A DNA stretch of 64,000 nt. Source: a virus. The translations under genes were made by a program, and so were the position numbers. This document shows positions 8,221 through 16,100 of this stretch, one piece after another. The stretch spans positions 1-64,000 of the IMG/VR virus record IMGVR_UViG_3300048597_000634, one strand, 5' to 3'. Within the stretch, counting starts at the first letter, position 1. Each line of letters begins with the position of its first letter. The notes beneath the pieces are model-generated. The model did not search any database. It had not been told where the DNA came from and saw only the letters and a program-made list of their open reading frames with translations.

Positions 8221-8255
8221 AAATAAAAAAGAAGGGCTAGCCTTGGGGACTAGCC
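8221..8255 (-). terminator. Terminator of the 49-aa gene
   Basis: GGCTAG and CTAGCC pair around a 9-nt loop, followed on the - strand by CTTCTTTTTTATTT. Confidence 0.8.
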
Positions 8256-8272
8256 GGGTAATGCTTTATTAG

Positions 8273-8422
8273 TTAGGAGACGATAGCTAACCTACGGGTC
8301 GGCGCTAAATGGTTAATGTCATCAGCGTCAGCGCGCCCTAGACGGGTCACTACTGAGAGCTTAGGGGTTAGGCGAAGGACGATAACGGCGGTGGGCTTGG
8401 CGGAGTGGGTGTTAATAGCCAT
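8273..8422 (-). CDS. Small hypothetical protein, 49 aa
   Basis: ATG at 8422 to TAA at 8273. It begins MAINTHSAKPTAVIVLRL and ends RRLAIVS. The short hydrophobic strand near residues 12-18 is too short for a membrane span. Support comes from a motif B copy 22 nt before the ATG and a clean terminator 18 bp after the stop, the same architecture as neighbouring genes. Confidence 0.5.
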   Translation of the reverse strand: MAINTHSAKPTAVIVLRLTPKLSVVTRLGRADADDINHLAPTRRLAIVS

Positions 8423-8444
8423 ACGGGATACCGATATTAATTAA

Positions 8445-8466
8445 TCTACTAATTAACTTTTTCCCG
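8445..8466 (-). promoter_or_regulatory. Motif B copy, 22 nt upstream of the 49-aa gene
   Basis: Reads CGGGAAAAAG then TTAATTAGTAGA; TAGA replaces the usual TGGA. Confidence 0.55.
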
Positions 8467-8489
8467 TTAGGCGGCGCTCCACTTACTAA

Positions 8490-8520
8490 AAATGAAGAGC
8501 CCTACTTAGGACTCTTCTTT
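8490..8520 (-). terminator. Weak hairpin terminator downstream of the 101-aa gene
   Basis: AAGAG/CTCTT stem extended by CC/GG with a CATTTTTAG tail on the - strand; the + strand also has a short T run. It lies about 220 bp past the stop at 8738. Confidence 0.45.
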
Positions 8521-8639
8521 AATAATAGTTAGTGACATATAACCCATTATCTACCTTTAACGGTAGTTAAAAGCTACCTTCTGAGATGAACGCCATAAAT
8601 AAAAAGGTTTACGATACGATGGATAGTGGTACGGATTTT

Positions 8640-8679
8640 AGGTCATTAATTAGTGTGGAATGGTACTAATTAATGACCT
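8640..8679. repeat. Perfect 15-bp inverted repeat, 10-nt spacer
   Basis: Left arm AGGTCATTAATTAGT, spacer GTGGAATGGT, right arm the exact complement. No T-tract follows on either strand, so it is unlikely to be a terminator. It lies in the 278-bp gap between the motif B copy at 8445 and the stop of the 101-residue gene. A dimeric protein-binding site or an RNA processing hairpin would fit. Confidence 0.75.
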
Positions 8680-8737
8680 GATTGGTAGGGAAAGCGTTAT
8701 GGGACGGGGGTTTATGGATTAGGAATGGTACGAGTCG

Positions 8738-9043
8738 TTAACTAAGAACGGGTAAGGCGCGGGCAAGCATTTGACGTAAATGGTCTACGGCTTCGGCTAA
8801 GTCGATGCCATAGAACGCGTGGCGCCCACCCCCGGTTAACACCGAACCTGTAAACTTGGCGATGCCCGAACCTACTACGAAGCGCTCATACTCGCAGGCT
8901 GAAACGCTGATGGTTTGGTAGTTTGAGGTGATTAGCGTTGGGTATTGCTTCACGGAATACGGTACGGTAGGATTGCCGTCAACGGTACGGGTTAAGATGT
9001 GTACGCCGATGATGCGGTGGTTTTGGTAGGTGATGGTCTTCAT
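8738..9043 (-). CDS. Hypothetical protein, 101 aa
   Basis: Compact soluble frame, beta-rich at first (ITYQNHRIIGVHILTRTV), with a helical C-terminus (DLAEAVDHLRQMLARALPVL). Unrecognised. There is no strong ribosome binding site and no motif B copy at this start. Confidence 0.6.
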   Translation of the reverse strand: MKTITYQNHRIIGVHILTRTVDGNPTVPYSVKQYPTLITSNYQTISVSACEYERFVVGSGIAKFTGSVLTGGGRHAFYGIDLAEAVDHLRQMLARALPVLS

Positions 9044-9119
9044 CGTTTTATTGGTTGGGGTTTGTAATTAAACTGCTTAGGGACGGTACGAATCAACGGG
9101 TTACGAACGGTACGAATTG

Positions 9120-9275
9120 TTAGTGGGTAAGGCAGCGCTCAAGGTAGTTAACTACGTTGAGTATCTGGGCGCGGTGGTGATGTATATCAAGACGTTCACC
9201 GTAAGAGAAGGCTTGGTCGGCGTCTTGTTTGAGTTGGGTTAGGTATTCAGCGACGGTCAAGTTGGGGTTGTTCAT
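9120..9275 (-). CDS. Small hypothetical protein, 51 aa
   Basis: ATG at 9275 follows CCGAGGTATAACCATT, giving a GAGG ribosome binding site. The product starts MNNPNLTVAEYLTQLKQDAD and ends YLERCLTH; it is a single long amphipathic helix by composition. Too short to classify. Confidence 0.55.
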   Translation of the reverse strand: MNNPNLTVAEYLTQLKQDADQAFSYGERLDIHHHRAQILNVVNYLERCLTH

Positions 9276-9376
9276 AATGGTTATACCTCGGTTAATAGTT
9301 AACGAAAACGAACAGGGCGCCCGCCTTTACTGGGGTTGTAGTAGCGGACTAACAGGTCATCAACAGCATTATTAAG

Positions 9377-9742
9377 TTATCTAAAGAGCTTAGGTATCTC
9401 TTCTACAGACATTGTCTCAGTGATGTCATCCCAATAATCTGCCTCCGGGTTGTTTTCAATGTTGGCGGCGGCTCGTCGTTCTAAGACTATCTCAAAGATG
9501 TCACGCCATTCACTATAGGTATAACCTTGGTATTTGTAGTTCTCGATGAGTGTTTTAGGCACGCCACTTTCAGCCATGGTCTCCAGCTTTTTAGTGACAT
9601 ACGTGAAACAGTTGATAAGGTGTCCTGTCTCCATATCTTTCAGTTTAACGCGGGTGCCGTCCCCAGTTACCCAGCAGATTTCTCCGATTAGGTTTCTTAG
9701 GAGCCTACCAGCTAGGCTTTTAAGATTTGGTTGAATAGTCAT
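9377..9742 (-). CDS. Hypothetical protein, 121 aa
   Basis: Soluble helical protein starting MTIQPNLKSLAGRLLRNLIG, with an acidic C-terminus (NPEADYWDDITETMSVEE). The ATG at 9742 lies 21 nt after a motif B copy. The frame stays open for 24 sense codons after the TAA (ending PVRFR at about 9302), which suggests either a recently gained stop or chance. No family recognised. Confidence 0.6.
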   Translation of the reverse strand: MTIQPNLKSLAGRLLRNLIGEICWVTGDGTRVKLKDMETGHLINCFTYVTKKLETMAESGVPKTLIENYKYQGYTYSEWRDIFEIVLERRAAANIENNPEADYWDDITETMSVEEIPKLFR

Positions 9743-9763
9743 CGTAATACCTTTAATAATTAA

Positions 9764-9786
9764 TCCACTTAGTCATCTTTTTCTCG
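9764..9786 (-). promoter_or_regulatory. Motif B copy, 21 nt upstream of the 121-aa gene
   Basis: Reads CGAGAAAAAG then ATGACTAAGTGGA. Confidence 0.6.
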
Positions 9787-9923
9787 GTAGGCAGGCTAAA
9801 TAAAAGCCCATTATCTCACTATTCGGTAGATACACGTTTACCCCGCCTGTCAGTAGCCTTTTTAGATAGGGGCCGATGGTATGGGAATGGGGTTAGACCG
9901 GGTGAAGGGTGTACTGGCTTGGC

Positions 9924-9960
9924 AAAAAGAAAGCCTCCCTCAGGGGGTTAGGAAGCTTTC
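9924..9960 (-). terminator. Terminator overlapping the 40-aa gene stop
   Basis: GAAAGCTTCC pairs with GGAGGCTTTC, followed on the - strand by TTTTTGCC. The left half of the stem is coding sequence. Confidence 0.8.
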
Positions 9961-10070
9961 AGTTGTTTAACTAGTCTTTTAGTAGCCGCTTTAGCAGCCT
10001 TGACTTTGGCGGGGGCTAGGCGCTCCCTTTTGGTTTTCTTACCTGTCAGTTGCCAGTGCTTGATTTGCAT
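9948..10070 (-). CDS. Small basic protein, 40 aa
   Basis: ATG 10070 to TAA 9948. It starts MQIKHWQLTGKKTKRERLAP and continues AKVKAAKAATKRLVKQLKAS, so about a third of residues are Lys or Arg and the second half is an Ala/Lys helix. That suggests nucleic-acid binding, but is not proof. The upstream sequence GGATATAATTG contains a TATAAT -10 box about 40 nt before the ATG. A terminator overlaps the stop. Confidence 0.55.
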   Translation of the reverse strand: MQIKHWQLTGKKTKRERLAPAKVKAAKAATKRLVKQLKAS

Positions 10071-10122
10071 TATCTAGTTCCTCACCATTAAATTGTTAAG
10101 TTGTTCGTACAATTATATCCTG

Positions 10123-10148
10123 TAAAAAATAAAGCCCCGCGGGGGGCT
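10123..10148 (-). terminator. Terminator of the 59-aa gene
   Basis: AGCCCC/GGGGCT stem with GC-rich loop and TTTATTTTTTA tail on the - strand; it overlaps the stop at 10147. Confidence 0.85.
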
Positions 10149-10326
10149 ATTCGACGGAGAACCAGTGCTTTCTTAACCGCTTGGGCACTGTTCTAAGACA
10201 AATTACTCCATCGGTGCCGCGCTCGCAGAGGCGGTCGAAGAATGCATTGGACCCGTTTTGGGTTAGATGATACTTCCAGAAGAAGAACATCATTAGACAG
10301 CGTAACCAGGATTTGTAGATGGTCAT
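10147..10326 (-). CDS. Small hypothetical protein, 59 aa, aromatic and basic
   Basis: ATG 10326 to TAG 10147. It starts MTIYKSWLRCLMMFFFWKYH and ends RLRKHWFSVE. The hydrophobic segment SWLRCLMMFFFWKYHL could sit at a membrane surface. I prefer this frame over the overlapping frame through 10193-10423 because it ends inside its own terminator and does not start within the tRNA. Confidence 0.45.
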   Translation of the reverse strand: MTIYKSWLRCLMMFFFWKYHLTQNGSNAFFDRLCERGTDGVICLRTVPKRLRKHWFSVE

Positions 10327-10358
10327 AGGTTTTACTAGTTGGGGTTTGCATAGTTAAT

Positions 10359-10429
10359 GCACCGTGCTGGTACTGCCCCAGCCTGAAACACCTTATGAGG
10401 GTGCTGCCTACCTTCTCGGCCAACGGTGC
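10359..10429 (-). tRNA. tRNA with CAT anticodon (Met or lysidine-Ile type), atypical T loop
   Basis: On the - strand 71 nt fold as a cloverleaf. The acceptor is GCACCGT/ACGGTGC, seven perfect pairs. The D arm is GCC/GGC with loop GAGAAGGTA containing the conserved GG. The anticodon arm is GCACC-CTCATAA-GGTGT with U33 and A37. The variable loop is TTCAG. The T stem GCTGG/CCAGC is perfect, but its loop reads GGCAGTA instead of TTCRANY, which is unusual. No CCA is encoded. Phage tRNA genes are common. Confidence 0.6.
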
Positions 10430-10430
10430 G

Positions 10431-10686
10431 GGGGTCGGACTGGGTGGACTCGAACCACATATTGCAGGGAATGCCTTGTACTCACCAGCCCGCTTTTCGA
10501 CTTCCTCACGGGTCTAAGCCCTTTACGGTTGTCTATCTTTACATTCGGGTAAATCAACCTAGCCGCGGCTCCCCGGGCGGTTTGCACTTAACGTTTGCCT
10601 TAATAGGACGTATCCTACTGCGGGTATCGGACCCGCGCCGTTAAGTGGAATGTAACCCAGTTTAACCCACTGGATAGAGCGACCCC
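10431..10686 (-). ncRNA. Structured RNA stretch with tRNA-like pieces, identity unresolved
   Basis: The - strand holds two T-arm-like hairpins: GTGG-TTCGAGT-CCAC at 10444-10458 and GCGGG-TCCGATA-CCCGC at 10620-10636. CCAGTCCG pairs with CGGGCTGG (10436-10492), but the 26 nt between acceptor and T stem leave no room for a D arm. At 10613-10682 a D-like arm (CCAG/CTGG), an anticodon-like loop ATTCCAC and a T arm occur in order, but the acceptor is badly paired. The outermost ends GGGGTCG and CGACCCC are also complementary. Decayed tRNAs, a tmRNA-like RNA or an interrupted tRNA are all possible. Confidence 0.35.
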
Positions 10687-10768
10687 AAACAGGCCAACGT
10701 ACAGGGAACTATACTTTTCAATCCATCAGCTTGGCTATAGTTAACCTTCTGACTTGAGGACTAATTCG

Positions 10769-10791
10769 TCCATTTAATTTTCTTTTTACCG
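10769..10791 (-). promoter_or_regulatory. Motif B copy upstream of the RNA cluster
   Basis: Reads CGGTAAAAAG then AAAATTAAATGGA. It lies about 80 nt before the first RNA-like element at 10686, so it may drive the RNA cluster instead of a protein gene. Confidence 0.5.
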
Positions 10792-11324
10792 AACGGTGGA
10801 CCATTTAACTTAATACATGATATGATGCGCTTAAAAAAACCTTTTATACTCCCAGTTAAAGACTAAAAAAGAGCATAATTTGCTCTTGACATTTATGGTT
10901 GATGTAGGCTAAGCTAGTAACGCGACGGACTTCTCGACAGACCTCTCTCCTCTTAATTTCCCGGTCAATTTTGCTTTTTAAGAGGTTGGATGCTGGACTC
11001 CCTCACTCCCTCAACACTGCTCCAATCTAAGACATGGTCGCTACACTGCGTTCCGCTCTTTGCTCCACTTCCCTCGTTTCCCTTCGTTTCAGTCCCCCTG
11101 CCTGGGGTTTCCTTTTCTCTTAATAAATACGAGTTATTAAGAGTGGTATTCTCGCATCCAGGCTTAGCGGTTCACTTCACTACGGTTACTTCGGTCGGTC
11201 GCTTTGTCTTGAGTTGTCGACTGGCGTCGGTCGTTCGGTCGGTCTGTTAGATAGGAGCTTTTTAATAAGCTATATCTTCCCAGACGTAACAAGTATAAAT
11301 CCAACTTTATATAGTCGTCAAGGG
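10792..11324. other. Non-coding, pyrimidine-rich low-complexity region
   Basis: The + strand between about 10930 and 11250 is a run of short related words (TTCCGCTC, CACTTCCCTCGTTTCCC, CTTCGGTCGGTCGCTTTG, GTCGTTCGGTCGGTC). An 86-codon + frame here encodes a Ser/Leu/Val/Pro string with no ribosome binding site and is best taken as spurious. No convincing RNA fold or gene is visible. Confidence 0.5.
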
Positions 11325-11361
11325 TAAATAAAAAGAAAGCCCCCCCCCCGAAGGGCAGGCA
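11325..11361 (-). terminator. Terminator of the 74-aa gene with a C10 tract
   Basis: GCCC/GGGC stem with a TTCG-containing loop and a TTTCTTTTTATTT tail on the - strand. The + strand copy contains ten consecutive C. Confidence 0.7.
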
Positions 11362-11367
11362 GTCTTC

Positions 11368-11592
11368 TTAGACCTCAACTAGGTCGAATTCCTCATATCC
11401 GCCGTCATACGCCAGCGGGCTTCTAGTATCCCAGTCGGGATGATTTACATCCCAGATAGGTAGTGACGCTCTGGTATAGCGGTGGCGACCGCCATTGAGC
11501 AATACCCAGAAGTAATCTGAGCGAAAACCATGATGTCCCCGGAGGTGTTGGAAGAATGCTTTAATTACGTTCTTAGTTCTTTGGATAGCCAT
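11368..11592 (-). CDS. Hypothetical protein, 74 aa
   Basis: Starts MAIQRTKNVIKAFFQHLRGH and ends YDGGYEEFDLVEV, with a basic first half and an acidic last third. A motif B copy lies 23 nt before the ATG, inside the end of the preceding gene. Unrecognised. Confidence 0.6.
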   Translation of the reverse strand: MAIQRTKNVIKAFFQHLRGHHGFRSDYFWVLLNGGRHRYTRASLPIWDVNHPDWDTRSPLAYDGGYEEFDLVEV

Positions 11593-11615
11593 ACTGACCC
11601 TTAGCTAATAGTTAA

Positions 11616-11638
11616 TCCAATCAGTTGTCTTTTTCCCG
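11616..11638 (-). promoter_or_regulatory. Motif B copy, 23 nt upstream of the 74-aa gene
   Basis: Reads CGGGAAAAAG then ACAACTGATTGGA. It overlaps the last codons and stop of the 140-residue gene. Confidence 0.6.
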
Positions 11639-12043
11639 CAAGGCGGCGCCCAAGGTGGTGCTGAGCAAGGACAAAAACTCCCTCAAGTCATCCTCTTCTG
11701 TGAAGGATACCCTCTTGGTGGCGTGAAACCTAGTATCCTTTGTTATCATCCTGTCCAGGGGTAATAACGGGTCAATTAGTGAGTCATGGATAGACATATG
11801 TAAGATACTATCCCTCACCAGATAGTAATAAAAGAGGCATTTGCCCCTGCAACCCTGGCGCCATACAGATGTATATCGGCTAGTGATTCTAGGTAACAGC
11901 CCGTTGACCTTGATGTAGTCGTCCATTATGGTTGCTAAGGTGGGGATTGGCGCCGGCTTTGGTAATAGCTCCAGCAGCTTTTCCACAGGGAATACTAAGT
12001 GGACTTCTCCGTCGATAAGCCGGATATCAGTTAATACCTTCAT
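11621..12043 (-). CDS. Hypothetical protein, 140 aa
   Basis: Soluble frame starting MKVLTDIRLIDGEVHLVFPV. The middle contains WRQGCRGKCLFYYYLVRDS and the end is helical (DDLREFLSLLSTTLGAAL). No family recognised. It shares its 3' end with the motif B copy of the next gene. Confidence 0.6.
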   Translation of the reverse strand: MKVLTDIRLIDGEVHLVFPVEKLLELLPKPAPIPTLATIMDDYIKVNGLLPRITSRYTSVWRQGCRGKCLFYYYLVRDSILHMSIHDSLIDPLLPLDRMITKDTRFHATKRVSFTEEDDLREFLSLLSTTLGAALREKDN

Positions 12044-12089
12044 GTTTGGTCAAAGTAATGTGGTGGAAAAATAAAAGACTATAAGTCGT

Positions 12090-12110
12090 GCTACTAGTAG
12101 TCTTTTTACC
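12090..12110 (-). promoter_or_regulatory. Divergent motif B copy upstream of the 140-aa gene
   Basis: Reads GGTAAAAAGACTACTAGTAG. The TGGA end is missing and the ATG is 46 nt away. The AAAAGACTA here also pairs with TAGTCTTTT at 12073-12082, so this may be a second terminator hairpin instead. Confidence 0.3.
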
Positions 12111-12128
12111 TTTGGGATAGTCAGGCAA

Positions 12129-12167
12129 ATAAAAAGAAAGACTAAACTCCCAGGTGGGAGTCTAATC
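12129..12167 (-). terminator. Terminator of the 218-aa gene
   Basis: GATTAGACTCCC pairs with GGGAGTTTAGTC around a short loop, followed on the - strand by TTTCTTTTTATTT. Confidence 0.85.
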
Positions 12168-12178
12168 TTCCTATAGTT

Positions 12179-12835
12179 TTATTTGGTTAGGGCGGCAAAA
12201 CGAGCCAATGCAGCATCTATATCAGCCAAAGATAAACCCTTGGAGCCGGTGCCGTTACCAGCAAGGGTTCCTTTGGTATATCCTGCGCTGAAGCAGATAG
12301 CTTGGTAAGACTCTAATTGATAGGCAGGAGTGCCATCAGTTTTTACGCCAACCTGCACTTTGTTCCCGGCAGTATCCAATACATACTTCTGCTGCTCTTC
12401 AAGAGTCAACATAAGGATGATAGGGTTACCAGAGAAGTCAATGAATAGGTTGGGTTTTTCACCCTTGGGCGCAGCTAACCAGGCTTCGAGGGCTTCTACT
12501 TGTTTGTCGTTGATTACCATGGTGGCTTGACCTTCCTCAGCGGACTGAGATAGATTCAACCAACCCTTGAGGCTGAAATTATAATTCTTCTCCTGAGAGG
12601 GAACTATAACGCCGTCAACACAGGTGCCAGACAAACTAACGTAGATGCCATAACTCCCCTCCGAGTGGCGGGTTACAGCAAATACCTTGGAGCCAACGTT
12701 TGCTGTAGGTAGCACTACTAACCCACCCAGTTGCTCTACCATTACGGCAGGCAAGGATTGGTTAGTAATAGCTACCCGTAAGTTTTCGATGTTAGCAGCT
12801 ACGGACTCAGAAGAATTCAAGAATACTTTGGACAT
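12179..12835 (-). CDS. Hypothetical protein, 218 aa
   Basis: Soluble protein starting MSKVFLNSSESVAANIENLR. Beta-rich core with SEGSYGIYVSLSGTCVDGVI (about 57-77) and a helical middle, KQVEALEAWLAAPKGEKPN. The C-terminal third ends with LADIDAALARFAALTK. Motif B lies 20 nt before the ATG, and AGAGGTAATCTCC gives a ribosome binding site. It ends at a clean terminator. Function unknown; the neighbouring giant helicase gene is a separate transcription unit. Confidence 0.65.
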   Translation of the reverse strand: MSKVFLNSSESVAANIENLRVAITNQSLPAVMVEQLGGLVVLPTANVGSKVFAVTRHSEGSYGIYVSLSGTCVDGVIVPSQEKNYNFSLKGWLNLSQSAEEGQATMVINDKQVEALEAWLAAPKGEKPNLFIDFSGNPIILMLTLEEQQKYVLDTAGNKVQVGVKTDGTPAYQLESYQAICFSAGYTKGTLAGNGTGSKGLSLADIDAALARFAALTK

Positions 12836-12855
12836 GGAGATTACCTCTAATTTTT

Positions 12856-12877
12856 ACCAACTGGTAGTCTTTTTCAT
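12856..12877 (-). promoter_or_regulatory. Motif B copy, 20 nt upstream of the 218-aa gene
   Basis: Reads ATGAAAAAGACTACCAGTTG followed by GT; the CGG block is replaced by ATG. Confidence 0.45.
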
Positions 12878-13168
12878 ACACCTCTCGGTATAAGCAAAAC
12901 ACTACCGGCGACGGGTTCCATAACTCTCGCTACAAAACACCATTCGCCTGCTACTCCTCTTTTTCGCACACTCCTCGTTCTCACTATTAATCCCCTGGCT
13001 TTGCCCCGTAACTAGACTTTGGGACTGTATCACCCCCACGGTGTCGTCTCAATACTCAATTCTTATTCAGTTGTCTTAGCGGGCAGTATTCAGTTTTTGG
13101 TTTTATTTAGTTGGGATAAACGACTATTTGTATAGAGCCCCGTCGTTAAGGGGCCCGCTCGTCAACTA
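12878..13168. other. Non-coding gap before the giant helicase gene's 3' end
   Basis: No frame of coding quality. A GC-rich hairpin at about 13136-13162 (GGGCCCC with GGGGCTC) just past the giant gene's stop lacks a T-tract and may be a weak terminator. The remainder is featureless. Confidence 0.4.
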
Positions 13169-16100
13169 TTATTCAGCTTTAGACTCAAGCCACTTGCGGT
13201 AGCTCAGGTCTTTGTTGCCTTGGGCTTGGTAGAACCAATGCAAGTCTTCAGGTCCTTCAAAGTTGAAGTAGATGTCAGACGCTTTGGTAAACCGAGAACA
13301 GGCAACTAGTAGCCACTGGGCATCGTTCAGGGCTACTTTGTATGTCTTATGCTCACCGTCTTCTTCAAAGATGAATTGACGGTTCTTGTCTTTAGCTTTC
13401 CACTCTTGGCTAACGGAGATAACACCTTCATTAGTGATGGTCATCCCTTGTACGCTGTGCCCGGTGGTGGCGAAGTCGGGGTGGATGGGTAGTTGATAGA
13501 AAGCGCCGGGGGATTGTCCATCCTTACCAGCACCTTCGAAGCGTTCTACACCGATGTTTAGCTCTTTACCGTCTTCGAATAACACCCATACGGACTTCTT
13601 ACAGAGTTTAGTGATAAACCCACGGGAGCCGTTAGATGCTTCTAGAACGCCGTCTTTCTTACGGTTCTTGCGGAGCTTAACAGGCATACCTACAGCAAAT
13701 TCCATTACCGGTGCGATGGGGCTGAAGGCATATACCCAACCAGGATAGCGGTCGCCATTGATAGATACAGGACCGTTATTACCATGTATTTCAGCACGAT
13801 ATACCTTTGTTTCGGTACCCATAGCGCGGGTCATACGGCGATTAATGCGCTCAACCGTGACGTTATTGAAGCGTATATGGGTGGTATTAAGATTATCGCT
13901 GGGCTTTAAGCCTTCTTCAGCACAAAGACGGAAGCGCTCTAATAACACGCCGGTAATCTCATTAGTCTCAGACAAATGGCGGAGGGCGGCGGCGAGTTCA
14001 GGGTCTTCAGCTTGACGCACGTTGGTCTTGAGGTTGACACAACGGAAGTTCTCAATGATGTTTTCGAGGGTGCCGTTACAACCTTCAATGACAGCGCGCT
14101 GCCAGAAGTCCCGGGCACCTTTACCAATTACTTTGAGTTGGTCACCGTCGCCGGCGAGGATTACCTGGATGCAAGGATTGTGGTAGTAAAGGATATTCCA
14201 GATAACCCACAGCATGCGGGAATCTAACATGGATACTTCATCTAAGACGAAGTGTACCCGTTGACCTTCTTTTTCACCGTGGAGCATCACGCTTAGTTCG
14301 TCATTAGCTTGACCACGGGCAATCATGCGTTGACTCCAGGCGTAGGGAGTCATGGCGGCGGCGTCTTTCTCATCAAAGCCGATGCCTAGACCTAGAACGG
14401 AATTGAAGGTACCGTAACCGTCTAGGTTTTCTATATCAAAGCGGACGCCCATGTTCATTGCAGCACGACCGGTGGTGGCCGTAACGATTACTTTGTCGCC
14501 TAAGCCTAACCAATGGTTAATCATGGTTTCTAGGGCGTAGGTCTTACCGGTACCAGCTTCCCCGGATAGGAATATGTTGTCACCGGTGCATGCTGCGTTG
14601 AAGAACCGTTTTTGGCAGTCAGTGGCGCCGGTGTCATCTACTGGGGGGCAGGGGATGGACCGGGCTTTCTTTTTAGCATCGATTAGGTTCTTGGGCTCGG
14701 ACTTTTTTGCGTAGCCTTTGATTAGGTTGGCTACTACATCATCAGCGGATTGGGTTTGGGTGGGGGCGGGGGCGGGGGCGGGGGCGGGGGCGGGGGTATT
14801 CACGGCGGCTACTTCATCAACTTTATTGCTGATGGTAGCCTTTTTATTTGTCGTAGGGTCGGCTGCCACTTTAGTGGCGAACATAGCCATATTTGCCTGA
14901 TAGTCACCCTCTTCAGGAATGAACATATCCTCATCGGCACTAGGTGCAACTTGAGGAGTCACTGGGGCGGCGGCGGGTTGGCTAGCCGTTTCAGCCAATG
15001 ACTGACGAAGTGCATTCTCCGCGGGAGTGAAGGTGATGGTGTGGGCAGCGGCAGGTGCCGGGTCAGGCTTCTTAGGAGAATCATCTTTGGTTACTGGTAC
15101 ATTACCTTCACCGTCGTCAGATTCATCCTCATTAGGTTCATTACCGGTTACGTCTCCTAACATAGCGGCGAACTCAGGGGTGAGTTTAGCAACAACGTCA
15201 GCTAGTTTAGCCGATAACTTGGCCTTTTTGTCTTCCAACTTCTGCAGCGCCTTAGCCTGTTCTTGTTGTTTAGCTAACAAGGCTTGCGCTTTAGCCAAAC
15301 GGGTCTCAAGGGAGACAATCTCAGCCTCAACAGTGGCTTGCTTAGCCAAGAAGATTTTGTCTTCCGTGGGGGCTACTACAGGCGTAATAACTGCCGGGGT
15401 GGGCGCCGCCATGACTTGCGTCGGGGCCTCAGCAACCACTACTGGAGGAGGACTCATCAAAACAGCAAATGCTTGTTGAGCTTCCACCATATCATCGGTA
15501 GATTGCTCATCTTCGTCGATTACAACAGTGGGGGCGGGGGCTTCACTAACCATCATTTGAGCCATCATTGCCTGACTCATGGCAATTTCCTCCGCAGAGG
15601 GAGGGGTTATATCCATATATTCCTCGGGTTGATAATCATCGTAGATATTCTCGAAGGGGTCTACTAAATCAAAGTCATCAGAATCGATAACCATATAGTT
15701 AGTAGGGCTAACTTCTACATCCACGACGGTTTGCTTTAATTCAACTAGGTCAACATCACCCACACGAGCAGTTAATTGAGACTCATAGTGAGCCACCAAG
15801 TCTGCGCCGATGGTGTAAGTCAACGCAGTGTTAGGCGCGGGACCTACAACTAAGTCACCCAATACTTCAGGGTCAGCCATATCCATAAGCAACTGCAAGC
15901 AATGACTTTCAGATACAGCGTTAGCCCATACTTCATGGGTGGATACGCCTTTGACTAGGTAGTCAAGGGTGACGCGGGTCATGGCTTTGTGGTTACGGAC
16001 TTTCTCTTCACTGGCAACATTGGTGCTGTTGAGAGGTCCATGGTTAAAGCCGTGCCATTTAGCACGACCTGCTTCGGTTACCAACATGGCAGCGGCAACG

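Noticed and set aside
10193-10423. 76-codon - strand frame overlapping the tRNA
   Set aside because: It begins inside the tRNA; the 59-codon frame at 10147-10326 ends in its own terminator and fits better.
10431-10686. tmRNA, suggested by GAATGTAAAGA and complementary ends
   Set aside because: No tag frame ending in Ala-Ala, no G-U pair at acceptor position 3, and the T arm is not next to the outer acceptor strand. Kept only as an unresolved RNA.
10990-11250. 86-codon + strand frame in the low-complexity region
   Set aside because: No ribosome binding site, repetitive Ser/Leu/Val/Pro composition, and it translates shuffled repeat words.
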